Shown here: positions 27,276-35,457 of the stretch, piece by piece
Numbering within the stretch: the first letter of the stretch is position 1
Layout of the letters: every line of letters starts with the position of its first letter
DNA from: Paenibacillus xylaniclasticus
GTDB taxonomy: Bacteria; Bacillota; Bacilli; Paenibacillales; Paenibacillaceae
DNA: 64,000 nucleotides
Assembly: GCF_004001065.1 (NCBI RefSeq)
Contig: NZ_BIML01000010.1
Coordinates: forward strand, 1-64,000
Direction: 5' to 3'
Position numbers and translations under genes: made by a program
The notes under the pieces: generated by a model
The model's input: the letters and a program-made list of their open reading frames with translations, nothing else
Database searches by the model: none
Told to the model about the DNA's origin: nothing

Positions 27276-28832
27276 TTATCTCCGCATTCGCCGCCTCTTC
27301 GCCTTGCTGCGTCTACGCCCGGCAGTCGTCCTGCGAATAGGCGGTTTGCTTCGCCTTCTGCCACCTCGCCCACGACGTCTGCGAGCTTTGCCGCTGCGCT
27401 TACGGCGCCGTCTGCGAGCTGCATGCCTCGCTCTCACAGAAGCCGGATCGGTCAGCCCTTCCGGCTCTCCAATCGGTTCACCGAGCGGCAGCGCTCGTAT
27501 CGTAGCATCGTCGATTGTCACAACATCGCTGAATGAATAGCCCGCTTCAAGAAAAGCTTTCTCTGAAACGAACGGCCGCAGCTTGCCATCCTCCAGCAAA
27601 TAGACAGCAGGAGTGCTTCCTCTGACCAAATGCGGCTTGACAACCGCATCGACGTTCATCGCATGCAGCAGCCGAACAAGCTTGTTCCGATAAGCGGCGA
27701 TGCCGTATGCCCGTTCGACGGCGGCCCGGCTGAGCATCCCAACCGTCTCCATTTTCTTCCGATTGCTGAGCAATCCGTCGATACAGTTGACCAATCCAAG
27801 CACGTCGCCGACGGGGACGCTATAGGCAGCATTACCGGTCATCTGCATCACTTCCGCCAATCCGCCTGAAGCGAACGCTACGACCGGTTTGCCGAACACT
27901 AATCCTTCAAGCGCCGTCAAGCCGAACCCTTCGGCGGCCATGCTCGGAACGACAACCATATCGAGCGCAGGGTAAATTGTCTCAATTCGGTTTTCGAACC
28001 TTATCCAGCGGAACCGATCCATAATGCCGCAGCGTCGAGCCAAATCCAGCCCCGAGTCGAACAGTGCCCGATCAACCGGATTGCCAACGATTAGAAACAG
28101 CGCGTCATGGTGTCGCTTCGCAATCTCGACCGCCATCTCGATAAAAGGCATATAGCCTTTGTTCGTATAGATCGACGAAGCAATAAACCCGATAAGCTGA
28201 TGCTGGGGACGAACGGCGAGGCCGCTTCTGCGCAGCTCGCGATTCGACTGCCACGATTCAGGGGACAAATCCTCGGGATGCCAAGAAGGCGGGAGCAGTA
28301 TGATTTTGTCATCTAAGTGGGGGTAATACATTCGAACCTGCTGCAGCGTCGATTCCGATATTCCGACTATCCAGTCCGAATATTTATGAATTAATGCGAC
28401 GGCATCAGCTGTGTGGGGGGTTGACCGGATCGTCTCCATCAGCGACCAGACGACCGGTATGCCGAGCTCCTTCGCCGCAATCGCGGGCATCGGATGTACC
28501 GCCGTATTCACAAGCACAGCATCCGGACGCTGACTTGCCAGCAAATGCACGAGAGCGGCATAATCGGCTTCGCTGCGGAACTGGTGAAGCTCATCCAGCA
28601 GATGTGGCTGCGCCAAATAGAGCGGGACGGAGATCGGAATTGGCTGCACACCAATCGAGATCCCTCTTGCTAAGGCAGACGTGGACAAATAGCCTTCATT
28701 CGGAACGACAAGCGTGCATTGAAAATAAGGCTCAAGCTCGCGAAGCATGAACAGAAGCAGCTTCTCTGCCCCCGTCACGTACGTCTGGCTGCATATGTGC
28801 GAGAATACGAACAGCCGAGGCTTGGAACGCAA
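27276..28832 (-). CDS. GT4 glycosyltransferase with C-terminal VYxLExGK domain and Arg-rich tail
   Basis: 518 residues in three parts. Residues 1-395 are a GT-B glycosyltransferase (TGAEKLLLFML, GFIASSIYTNKGYMPF, EGFGLTALEGLVFGKPVVA). Residues ~402-455 form a small domain (VYLLEDGKLRPFVSEKAF...IRALPLGEPI) that recurs twice in the GT2 protein at 32824. Residues ~467-518 are a tail in which about half of residues are Arg or Lys. No signal peptide or membrane segment is seen. The tail could bind nucleic acid, an anionic glycan or a scaffold. Such tails recur in this locus, so this is not a random frameshift. Confidence 0.87.
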   Translation of the reverse strand: MRSKPRLFVFSHICSQTYVTGAEKLLLFMLRELEPYFQCTLVVPNEGYLSTSALARGISIGVQPIPISVPLYLAQPHLLDELHQFRSEADYAALVHLLASQRPDAVLVNTAVHPMPAIAAKELGIPVVWSLMETIRSTPHTADAVALIHKYSDWIVGISESTLQQVRMYYPHLDDKIILLPPSWHPEDLSPESWQSNRELRRSGLAVRPQHQLIGFIASSIYTNKGYMPFIEMAVEIAKRHHDALFLIVGNPVDRALFDSGLDLARRCGIMDRFRWIRFENRIETIYPALDMVVVPSMAAEGFGLTALEGLVFGKPVVAFASGGLAEVMQMTGNAAYSVPVGDVLGLVNCIDGLLSNRKKMETVGMLSRAAVERAYGIAAYRNKLVRLLHAMNVDAVVKPHLVRGSTPAVYLLEDGKLRPFVSEKAFLEAGYSFSDVVTIDDATIRALPLGEPIGEPEGLTDPASVRARHAARRRRRKRSGKARRRRGRGGRRRSKPPIRRTTAGRRRSKAKRRRMRR

Positions 28833-29010
28833 GCAGACCTCACCTCCTTAGTAGGCTCAATTCGAAGACAGATCGGAACACGCTTATCCTAGTTGCTACA
28901 ATATATTGACAAGACAGTTTGCTTGGCACGACAGATGAACCTGCACCAAGTGCACAAAAATCGGCGGTCCGGACTCCGCGCCTGCAGCGCAGCATCCAAC
29001 CGCCAGATCA

Positions 29011-30096
29011 TTAGCCGAACAAGATGGTCAGCATCGTCTCCAGACGTCTTGTATACGTATGATCGCGCAGCGTCCGGAACAGCCCGCGCATCGCAATCTG
29101 CCTACGTTCCTGTTCGTGAGTTAAGTAATATTCGATCTTGTCGATCATTTCCTGCGGGGATGAATAAGTGACGATCTCGACATCCGGCGTGTAGAAGAGC
29201 GGCAGGTCTTCCCGAACATCGGTCAGCTGCAGCGTCGCACATGCGGCAATCTCGAACGTCCGTGGATTAGGCGATACAGCTGAAATTAATGCGCTGTTGT
29301 TATTGAACGTTTCATCGTCATACGCACGATGCATATTGAGGACGATCTTCGCACCATTGTATACATTCGCCGTTTCCTCAGGATTCATCCAGCGGCCAAG
29401 CGCGATCTTCGAGCGGAGCTTGTGGAAGCCGCTCAGCCTTTCCCACCATATGCCGCTAATGAGCGTATTCTTGGTTGCCAAATAATCGGTAATTTGATCG
29501 AAGAAAGCGACCCGCTTCCAATAAGCCGAGCCGACAAAGCTAATTTCCTTGCGTTCGGACCTGGGAGGATTGCGCGGTCTGAATACCGTCGGATCGACCC
29601 CGAGCGGCAAATAATGAACCTCTTGGCAGCCAAGCGAGCGGTAAAAATCGACGCACACCCGCTCCAGTGTAAACACAACATCGTAATGCGGCGCGAGCCG
29701 GGACGTAATATCGGTGTAATAGGGATCGTCGGTAAACCACACGACTGTTCGAATGCCAAGACGGCGGATCGCATCGACCTGCTCCGTATCGAACTCCAGC
29801 CCGTCCAGCACAATGACGACATCAGGCCTTAGTCTCTCCGCCACCTCCGCTACGGGCTGCTGTACGCTCGTAATGCTGAGTCTTACCGTCATCGCTCGGA
29901 GCGTCTCGGCTATCGCTTCGTCAAGCGGTGAATAAGGATAGCCTTTGCCCGTCGTAACGAACAGCACATGCACCGGCCGCACAACGATTTCATGTCTCAT
30001 AGACTGCAGCAGCGACTCGCATTGCCCGAACCAGTAACCGTGATCCCAGCCGGCCGCGAAGCCATCCTGTCGTCCCTGCAAGTAAGCATTCTGCAC
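29011..30096 (-). CDS. CgeB-like glycosyltransferase with N-terminal GxxxG-repeat segment
   Basis: About 361 residues. GTG 30096 follows AGAAGGTGA; GTG 30105 is three codons longer. The first 30 residues contain a ladder of Gly/aromatic repeats (AYLQGRQDGFAAGWDHGYWFGQ). The body matches the CgeB family: VLFVTTGKGYPYS, VVWFTDDPYYTD, YLPLGVDPTVFRP, ISFVGSAYWKR and the C-terminal SPNPRTFEIAACATLQLTDVREDL. CgeB of B. subtilis acts in maturation of the outer spore layer in the mother cell. The next gene upstream is a full-length paralogue. Confidence 0.85.
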   Translation of the reverse strand: MQNAYLQGRQDGFAAGWDHGYWFGQCESLLQSMRHEIVVRPVHVLFVTTGKGYPYSPLDEAIAETLRAMTVRLSITSVQQPVAEVAERLRPDVVIVLDGLEFDTEQVDAIRRLGIRTVVWFTDDPYYTDITSRLAPHYDVVFTLERVCVDFYRSLGCQEVHYLPLGVDPTVFRPRNPPRSERKEISFVGSAYWKRVAFFDQITDYLATKNTLISGIWWERLSGFHKLRSKIALGRWMNPEETANVYNGAKIVLNMHRAYDDETFNNNSALISAVSPNPRTFEIAACATLQLTDVREDLPLFYTPDVEIVTYSSPQEMIDKIEYYLTHEQERRQIAMRGLFRTLRDHTYTRRLETMLTILFG

Positions 30097-30144
30097 GTCG
30101 ATCACCTTCTTTCTTCGGATAATGAAAGCTTGCGCGGCCGCTGA

Positions 30145-31296
30145 CTACAGCCGGTATTGCAGCAGCTGCATAAGCTGATCGATGCGCGACGAATAAGTAT
30201 GGTCTCTAAGCGTTCGAGCCAGACCGCGAATAGCAATCACACGGCGTGCATCCTCATGTTCGAGATAAAACTTAATTTTCTCACCGAGCTCTATTGCATC
30301 GCGATACGTATCCAGCTCATAGCCGGGACGATAGTACGAAGTCAAATCATCCCGCACGTCCGTCAGCTGCAGCGTGCCGCAAGCGGATATTTCATAGGTA
30401 CGGGGATTAATCGACAGGCCGGGATATTGATGCGTATTTTTGTTATCGGCTCCCGCCTCGGTCGTCCGATGCAGGTTAATAACGATTCTGGCACCGTTGT
30501 AATAAGCAACCGATTCCTCGACCGGAAGCCAGCCGTGCCGGATGAACCGGCTTAACCGGTCGTACTGGGTCAACCGGTCCCACAAACCGCCAGCGATGAA
30601 TACTTTTAAGCCTTCAAGCTGCTCAGCGATTGCATCGAATATGGCTACCCGGTTCCAGAACGCTTGGCCGATGAAACAGACGTCGGATTGATACTGCCTG
30701 CCTACTGGCATCGGCCTGAACAGCAGAGGATGAACGGCCAGAGGCAAATAATGAACATCTGTACAGCCGATCTCCCGATATAACGAAACGGTGCTCATCT
30801 CGTGCGTCAGCACCGTATCATAGTGCGGCGCGATCATGACCGTATCCTCCGTTACGTAAGGGTCGTCTGCAAACCAGATGATCGTTCGAATTCCGGCTGC
30901 CCGAATCGTATCTACCTGGGTCAGATGATCATCCGGAAACACATGCAGGCCATTCAGCACAAGCACGAAATCCGGGCGAATGAGCAGCGCCTGCTCCGCC
31001 ATTCGGCTCGCTTCAACGACATGCAGCTCGGCTGCCGCTTCCTGCAGCGCATGAATAATGCCATCGTCAATTGCTTGAAAGCCTTGCGGAACGTAAATGA
31101 CCCGCACATTGCAGCGGGCTGCGACATGCATACCGATCGTGCGCGTAACCGCCTCACAGGCACCTTCCCTCCAACCTGTCCGATAGCCTGTCTCGTAGCC
31201 CGCTGCAGCACCGGCTTCGTAAGCTTCCACCCTCTTGAGAGAAGCGCCCCGCCAATATTGCGCGGATGTAGCACTTTCTCGTCTATTGCGGCTCAT
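30145..31296 (-). CDS. CgeB-like glycosyltransferase, paralogue
   Basis: 383 residues. ATG 31296 follows GAGGTGA. The N-terminus again has the repeat ladder (AYEAGAAAGYETGYRTGWREGACEA). The body aligns through to the protein at 29011: IIWFADDPYVTE, YLPLAVHPLLFRP, VCFIGQAFWNR, YYNGARIVINLHR, SINPRTYEISACGTLQLTDVRDDL, RTLRDHTYSSR. The two probably arose by tandem duplication and transfer different sugars. A spore role is inferred from the CgeB family. Confidence 0.85.
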   Translation of the reverse strand: MSRNRRESATSAQYWRGASLKRVEAYEAGAAAGYETGYRTGWREGACEAVTRTIGMHVAARCNVRVIYVPQGFQAIDDGIIHALQEAAAELHVVEASRMAEQALLIRPDFVLVLNGLHVFPDDHLTQVDTIRAAGIRTIIWFADDPYVTEDTVMIAPHYDTVLTHEMSTVSLYREIGCTDVHYLPLAVHPLLFRPMPVGRQYQSDVCFIGQAFWNRVAIFDAIAEQLEGLKVFIAGGLWDRLTQYDRLSRFIRHGWLPVEESVAYYNGARIVINLHRTTEAGADNKNTHQYPGLSINPRTYEISACGTLQLTDVRDDLTSYYRPGYELDTYRDAIELGEKIKFYLEHEDARRVIAIRGLARTLRDHTYSSRIDQLMQLLQYRL

Positions 31297-31499
31297 ATAC
31301 GTTCACCTCATCTCCACAATATGCACTCCATGTCGAACACACACGGGTATGCGCCGTCCGCTTGACAAAATTGGCTGATGTCCGCAAGCGCTAAGCCTGA
31401 CAAGCATAAAGCGACGCCAAAATAGCCTGGTAAGCGTACCGCGGAAACACTGATCCACAGGACGTACACCAGGCTTAATGCCGTAAGCAGCCCACTGCT
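31297..31499. other. Gap in the minus-strand operon
   Basis: 203 bases with no recognised gene. Transcription may continue through it; no convincing terminator was seen. Confidence 0.3.
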
Positions 31500-31781
31500 T
31501 TATATTTGCTGTTCATATGCAAGCTGATGACCGTCCTCGAACCCTTTGGCGAAGCCGGCATTATAGCCTTCATTGTAAGCTCTGTCGAAGCCCAAACTGT
31601 ATTGAAGTGCCGTTCGCAGCGCTTTTCTGCGTCGGCTTACCCGCCGCTTGGAAGATACCTTGCGGGTCCGGCGCGAAGAAGCCTGCTTATTCGAACGGCG
31701 CTGAACCGTCCGTCTCCCCCGCGCTCTAGCTCTCGCGCTTTTCCGGGCTGTTCGCTTTCTACTGCCCCTCGTCGCTTTCAC
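31500..31781 (-). CDS. Small Arg/Lys-rich protein ending in a GxxxG-repeat helix
   Basis: 93 residues. Residues 1-58 are almost entirely Arg, Lys, Ser, Ala and Thr, resembling histone-like or nucleic-acid-binding tails. The rest reads LGFDRAYNEGYNAGFAKGFEDGHQLAYEQ, the same Gly/aromatic four-residue ladder found at the N-termini of the CgeB-like and GT2 proteins in this locus. The start is GTG 31781, overlapping the upstream stop (GTGA), with GGAGGAAAG before it. It is not similar to any family I can name. It could be a scaffold linking glycosyltransferases to a polyanion. Confidence 0.72.
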   Translation of the reverse strand: MKATRGSRKRTARKSARARARGRRTVQRRSNKQASSRRTRKVSSKRRVSRRRKALRTALQYSLGFDRAYNEGYNAGFAKGFEDGHQLAYEQQI

Positions 31782-32077
31782 CTTTCTTTCCTCCTTGACC
31801 TTACGCTCTTAGCCAGCCGTGCCCGGTTCGGCCATGGCTTCGCAGGCCTGCCGCGGCGTGGCTCGCCAAGCCGTATGCCGGTAACTGATTCAACTAACGT
31901 CTGCTGCAGACGGCTCAAATGCTCGATGTTGTGCCTCAGCCTCATGGCAAGCGGATCATGATGGGAAGTAACGTCCGCTACGGACTCCAGTATTCGGGCA
32001 AGAGCATGCTGGCTCCTCGCAATAGAAGCGATCAAGTCAAGCTTTACAGACCGTGTCTTGTCTTTGTCGCTGTTCAC
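31778..32077 (-). CDS. Small helical protein with basic tail, function unknown
   Basis: 99 residues. The first 65 look like two amphipathic helices (LDLIASIARSQHALARILESVADV, LRHNIEHLSRLQQTLVESV). The last 30 are Arg/Lys/Pro-rich. Start GTG 32077 overlaps the upstream stop by GTGA, and the stop overlaps the next start the same way, so three genes are translationally chained. No family recognised. Confidence 0.7.
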   Translation of the reverse strand: MNSDKDKTRSVKLDLIASIARSQHALARILESVADVTSHHDPLAMRLRHNIEHLSRLQQTLVESVTGIRLGEPRRGRPAKPWPNRARLAKSVRSRRKER

Positions 32078-32418
32078 AGATGCCCTCCTATATTCCCTCC
32101 CATACCACCGCCGTACATCATGCCGCTATCGTCATTATTTTCTAGACCATGCTCTAGCGCTACCTTCATGATGGCGTTCATCCCGCGTCCGAGCTTCGTT
32201 AATCCATCAATGACTTCGACGATCTGATCATGCATGCGAACGGATTCCATCAGCTGCTGGTGCTGCTCGGCATAGGCATCAGACGATACATGATTGCAGA
32301 TCCAATTCCGTACCTTCTCCGCTTCTACCGCTTTGGCTTCCAGTATCATCGATAAGTTCCACTGCAACATAGCCGCAGTATCCAGCATACGCTTCAACGC
32401 TTGCTCGCGGCTTGCCAT
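32074..32418 (-). CDS. Small helical protein, function unknown
   Basis: 114 residues. A long helical region (ALKRMLDTAAMLQWNLSMILEAKAVEAEKVRNW) is followed by a second helix and a Gly/Met-rich tail (GMMYGGGMGGNIGG). The pattern of an N-terminal pair of helices resembles the proteins at 31778 and 32453, so the three may be distant paralogues. Coupled by overlap to the next gene. Confidence 0.7.
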   Translation of the reverse strand: MASREQALKRMLDTAAMLQWNLSMILEAKAVEAEKVRNWICNHVSSDAYAEQHQQLMESVRMHDQIVEVIDGLTKLGRGMNAIMKVALEHGLENNDDSGMMYGGGMGGNIGGHL

Positions 32419-32452
32419 ACCACCCGTGCCCTCCTCTGCCTCGAACCGCAGC

Positions 32453-32737
32453 TTATTCGTCGTTGTCGTCCATCTCTATCATGACGTGATACAGCTGCTC
32501 GGCCATCATTTCCTGCAAATCCGCAATGCTATTGAGATAAGCAATTACGCTCCGCGTCACGCCGCTTGCTTGGTCGATCAGCCCCGTAAATCCGCCTAAT
32601 TCTGGGTTCTCATCCGGCAGTGCATGAATCATCTGCGCCGTTCGAACAACAACGTGCCGCTCCGCCTCCAACACCCGCGCCAGCTGCCGGTTCGTATGAG
32701 ATACGTGCTCAATCAGTGCATCAATCGAGTCCTCCAT
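32453..32737 (-). CDS. Small acidic helical protein, function unknown
   Basis: 94 residues from ATG 32737 (AAAGGGAGCTG upstream); the longer frame to 32809 lacks a site. Helical segments (IDALIEHVSHTNRQLARVLEAERHVVVRTAQMIHAL and a second ending LQEMMAEQLYHVMIEM) and an acidic end (DDNDE) are seen. The sequence HTNRQLARVLEAE parallels RSQHALARILESV in the 31778 protein. Acidic here, basic there: they could pair. No family recognised. Confidence 0.7.
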   Translation of the reverse strand: MEDSIDALIEHVSHTNRQLARVLEAERHVVVRTAQMIHALPDENPELGGFTGLIDQASGVTRSVIAYLNSIADLQEMMAEQLYHVMIEMDDNDE

Positions 32738-32823
32738 CAAGCAGCTCCCTTTCTTCGCCTTACTGTTATCAGCATATGCTCTGTTGACAATACGGTGACG
32801 GGCATGCACATATGCTCGGCGCT

Positions 32824-34200
32824 TTATAATGCTTGAAACAGCTTAACTGGTACAATAATCGGCAATCCTTCCGGCATTTCACGCAGCACGGATTCACTTA
32901 GGCGGACGGTTCGCTCGCTTGTATAACCCCAGCACTCTGCTGCAGCTGCCGACACGATCAGCCGCTTCATTCCATCCTCTACGACATATTTCAACCCATT
33001 CTCACCTTCCGCAGCATAACAGACTCCGTGAGACTGCAGGAAGGACGTAAGAAGCGGATCATCAACCGAAATAGGCTCACCGATCGGATAACGGCGCAGA
33101 TCCAGCTGAGATAATCGTACAACCGGAAGCTGCGTCGCTCCTTCCAACGGCCGGCGCTTACCTTGCTCAAGCCAATAAACCGTATCGCCGATGCCCTTGA
33201 CAAGCGCATAGTGCGGATAAAAATCGATCTGGCGAAACAGCCTCCCGGCCTGCCCCCCCGCCTGGCCTGTAGTGTGCCGCCATTGATTTACACGGTGAAC
33301 CGATTCATTCGGATTGCCCCATTTATCCAAGTAATATTGTGCATTATGGCGATTAACCTCATGGAGTTGCTCCCCAAGCGCCTTAATACTTACGCTGCCG
33401 AAATGATGGATGAACGAATCCTGTGCAATGACAAGCGAATACCCGAGCAGACGGACTCGAATATTGAAGTCATCGTCCTCAAAGTTACCGAGCTCGTAGC
33501 CTTCGTCCAAATAGCCGGCTTGCTCGAGCAGCTCCCGCCGAAACAGTAAGCAGAAACCAGTCAATCTATCGGTTCTTACCCATTGGTTCGGGTCCGATAC
33601 GTTACGCTGCTTCGCAAACTCGTGCATATCCTCGATTTTCGTATAAGGAACATCAATTCTTTGACCGCCGCTAATATAGTTCGTCACGGGACCGACTAAT
33701 CCGATCGTCTCATCGCTGTATAAGCAGGTAAGCATATTGTCGAGCCAATTCTCCGTCACGAGCGTGTCATTGTTCAGCAGAACGATCGTCCTTCCTTTGG
33801 CCATCATCAGTCCGATGTTAACCGCGCCGGCGAAGCCTCGGTTATGATCTAAAATCCGGTATCGGATATGCGTACCGATTTCCTCCAAGTACGCTTTCGT
33901 TCCATCGGTTGAGGCATTATCGACCACGATGATCTCGTAAGGAAGATCGGTATGGTCAATAATGCTCTCAATGCATGATTTTAAATATTTCCCTTGGTTA
34001 TAAGTAGGAATGATGATGCTAGTACCTTCGAAAAACGTCTCGAAGCTGTCCGCTCCCGCTCGTCTTCCTTCCTCATAGCCCTTACGATACCCCATATCGT
34101 AGCGCAAGGCTTCATGGCTGGACATATGCCGGACTTCACTCAGCGCTCTGCGTCTCGTCCTGTGCCTTGAGCGTCTGAGCTGCCGCAGTGTGCTTCTCAT
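32824..34200 (-). CDS. GT2 glycosyltransferase with basic N-terminus, GxxxG ladder and two C-terminal VYxLExGK domains
   Basis: About 458 residues. ATG 34200 sits 8 bases after AAAGAGG; ATG 34209 is the alternative (residue numbers below count from 34209). An Arg-rich start (1-27) is followed by the ladder MGYRKGYEEGRRAG (39-52). A GT2 domain comes next (TSIIIPTYNQGKYL 63-, VVDNASTDGT, LLNNDTL 145-150, DDDFNIRVRLLGYSL). Two copies of the small domain follow (VYWLEQGKRRPL...YPIGEPI 336-380; LKYVVEDGMKRLI...MPEGLPI 406-451). The catalytic part resembles the GT2 at 36256. It probably transfers a sugar during spore-surface glycan synthesis. Confidence 0.87.
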   Translation of the reverse strand: MRSTLRQLRRSRHRTRRRALSEVRHMSSHEALRYDMGYRKGYEEGRRAGADSFETFFEGTSIIIPTYNQGKYLKSCIESIIDHTDLPYEIIVVDNASTDGTKAYLEEIGTHIRYRILDHNRGFAGAVNIGLMMAKGRTIVLLNNDTLVTENWLDNMLTCLYSDETIGLVGPVTNYISGGQRIDVPYTKIEDMHEFAKQRNVSDPNQWVRTDRLTGFCLLFRRELLEQAGYLDEGYELGNFEDDDFNIRVRLLGYSLVIAQDSFIHHFGSVSIKALGEQLHEVNRHNAQYYLDKWGNPNESVHRVNQWRHTTGQAGGQAGRLFRQIDFYPHYALVKGIGDTVYWLEQGKRRPLEGATQLPVVRLSQLDLRRYPIGEPISVDDPLLTSFLQSHGVCYAAEGENGLKYVVEDGMKRLIVSAAAAECWGYTSERTVRLSESVLREMPEGLPIIVPVKLFQAL

Positions 34201-34229
34201 GCTCTTCATCCTCTTTCGTCATGGTATCG

Positions 34230-35444
34230 TTACAGCCTCAGCTGATCGACCACGATGCCATCGGCCAAATGTCCGAAATCAAGCGCAGCCTTACCAAGCT
34301 CGCTTGCAATTCTGCAAGCGATAACGACAGCGGGAATGCCGGCGGCCACCAGCGCAAGATCGAATGCGCAAGACCGCACCTCCGCTATAACCCGTTCAAT
34401 ATCTGCAAAGCCGCGCACTGGCGCAATAACACCTGTAACGGTGCAGCCTTCCGCCCGGAGATGCTCCGCTAACGCCGGGGTTGAATTTCCGATTAGAATC
34501 AGCCTTTTCCCTTGCAGCAGCGGCTTGAGCCAATGCTCTTGAAATAAGCTGTAGTTAATCGTAGAGCTCGTCAATCGAAGGGAACGAGCATCGAGGCCGT
34601 GGCCTCGAAAGGCGGGGTATAGCAGCGGCTGAAAATGTTTGCGGCGTGACAGTGGGACACCGACGATCGTGGCGCGGCGCACCGCATCTGCAAGCTGGTC
34701 GCGCGCGGCCAAATCCGGAGGCACAACCCCAGCATAGGGCAGGAACTGAGCTGTGCTTGCGATACGATCGGCCGGATAGACGATATCCTGCGAGAGCGTC
34801 AACAATTCGCCGTCGCCCAGCCGAACGACGGAGCAAGGCGTCCCCGCATGAATGGCAGCCTCAAGCTCCGCATACACTTCAGCCGGTTCAAGCAGCCTTA
34901 TACCATGCGGCAGCAGCTGTTCCACGCCTAATGCGATGACGTCGCGCAGACTGACCTCCGGCAGCAGAACATTATGCGGCACAGCCTGCTCCAGCAGCTG
35001 CTCGCCTCCCTCGTAAGCTGCATACTCTAACGCATCTTCTACCAAATCAGCCGACTTCTCCGACCGTTTGAAGGATAACTCCTTTGGCGGGCCTTGCTTC
35101 TCTGGCCCCCTCTCCGCCAGTTCTTCTGTCGGCAGCACGCTCTGGGGCGAAGCTGGCAGTCTTTTTCTCTCACGCCTTGCGGCATACCGAAGCTTCGAGC
35201 GTCTTCGTCCAGTCGAGCGGACGGCACGTATTTTTCTTCTGGTCCTCCTTGCTGGACCGCCTGAAGCTGCAGCCATCCGCTGCAGCCGGTTGGACCGTCC
35301 CCGCCGCTGCCCCCTGGCTTGAACGACTGCAGCATGGATCGAGGCAGCGTCGTTAATCGTACTTCCCGCTGCTGCAAGCGTGCGCTTAGACAGAAGCCGA
35401 TTCAGGATGGGCTTCGGACCTGCTGTTCGTATTCGGTGAACCAT
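34230..35444 (-). CDS. GT-D fold (DUF1792-like) glycosyltransferase with Arg-rich N-terminal region
   Basis: 404 residues. Residues ~1-100 are strongly basic. The C-terminal ~240 contain CSVVRLGDGELLTLSQD, the RxGDGE signature of GT-D type enzymes, followed by GVPLSRRKHFQP, RLTSSTINYSLF and KRLILIGNSTPALAEHL. GT-D enzymes known in streptococci add glucose to serine-rich-repeat adhesins, so a link with a repetitive protein nearby is attractive but inferred. GAGGTGA precedes ATG 35444; the next gene begins about 30 bases after its stop. Confidence 0.78.
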   Translation of the reverse strand: MVHRIRTAGPKPILNRLLSKRTLAAAGSTINDAASIHAAVVQARGQRRGRSNRLQRMAAASGGPARRTRRKIRAVRSTGRRRSKLRYAARRERKRLPASPQSVLPTEELAERGPEKQGPPKELSFKRSEKSADLVEDALEYAAYEGGEQLLEQAVPHNVLLPEVSLRDVIALGVEQLLPHGIRLLEPAEVYAELEAAIHAGTPCSVVRLGDGELLTLSQDIVYPADRIASTAQFLPYAGVVPPDLAARDQLADAVRRATIVGVPLSRRKHFQPLLYPAFRGHGLDARSLRLTSSTINYSLFQEHWLKPLLQGKRLILIGNSTPALAEHLRAEGCTVTGVIAPVRGFADIERVIAEVRSCAFDLALVAAGIPAVVIACRIASELGKAALDFGHLADGIVVDQLRL

Positions 35445-35457
35445 ATTTTCACCTCGG

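Noticed and set aside
35039-35377. Alternative minus-strand frame of 112 codons within the GT-D gene
   Set aside because: Overlaps the basic region of the GT-D gene in another frame; the GT-D frame has the ribosome site and continuous domain.
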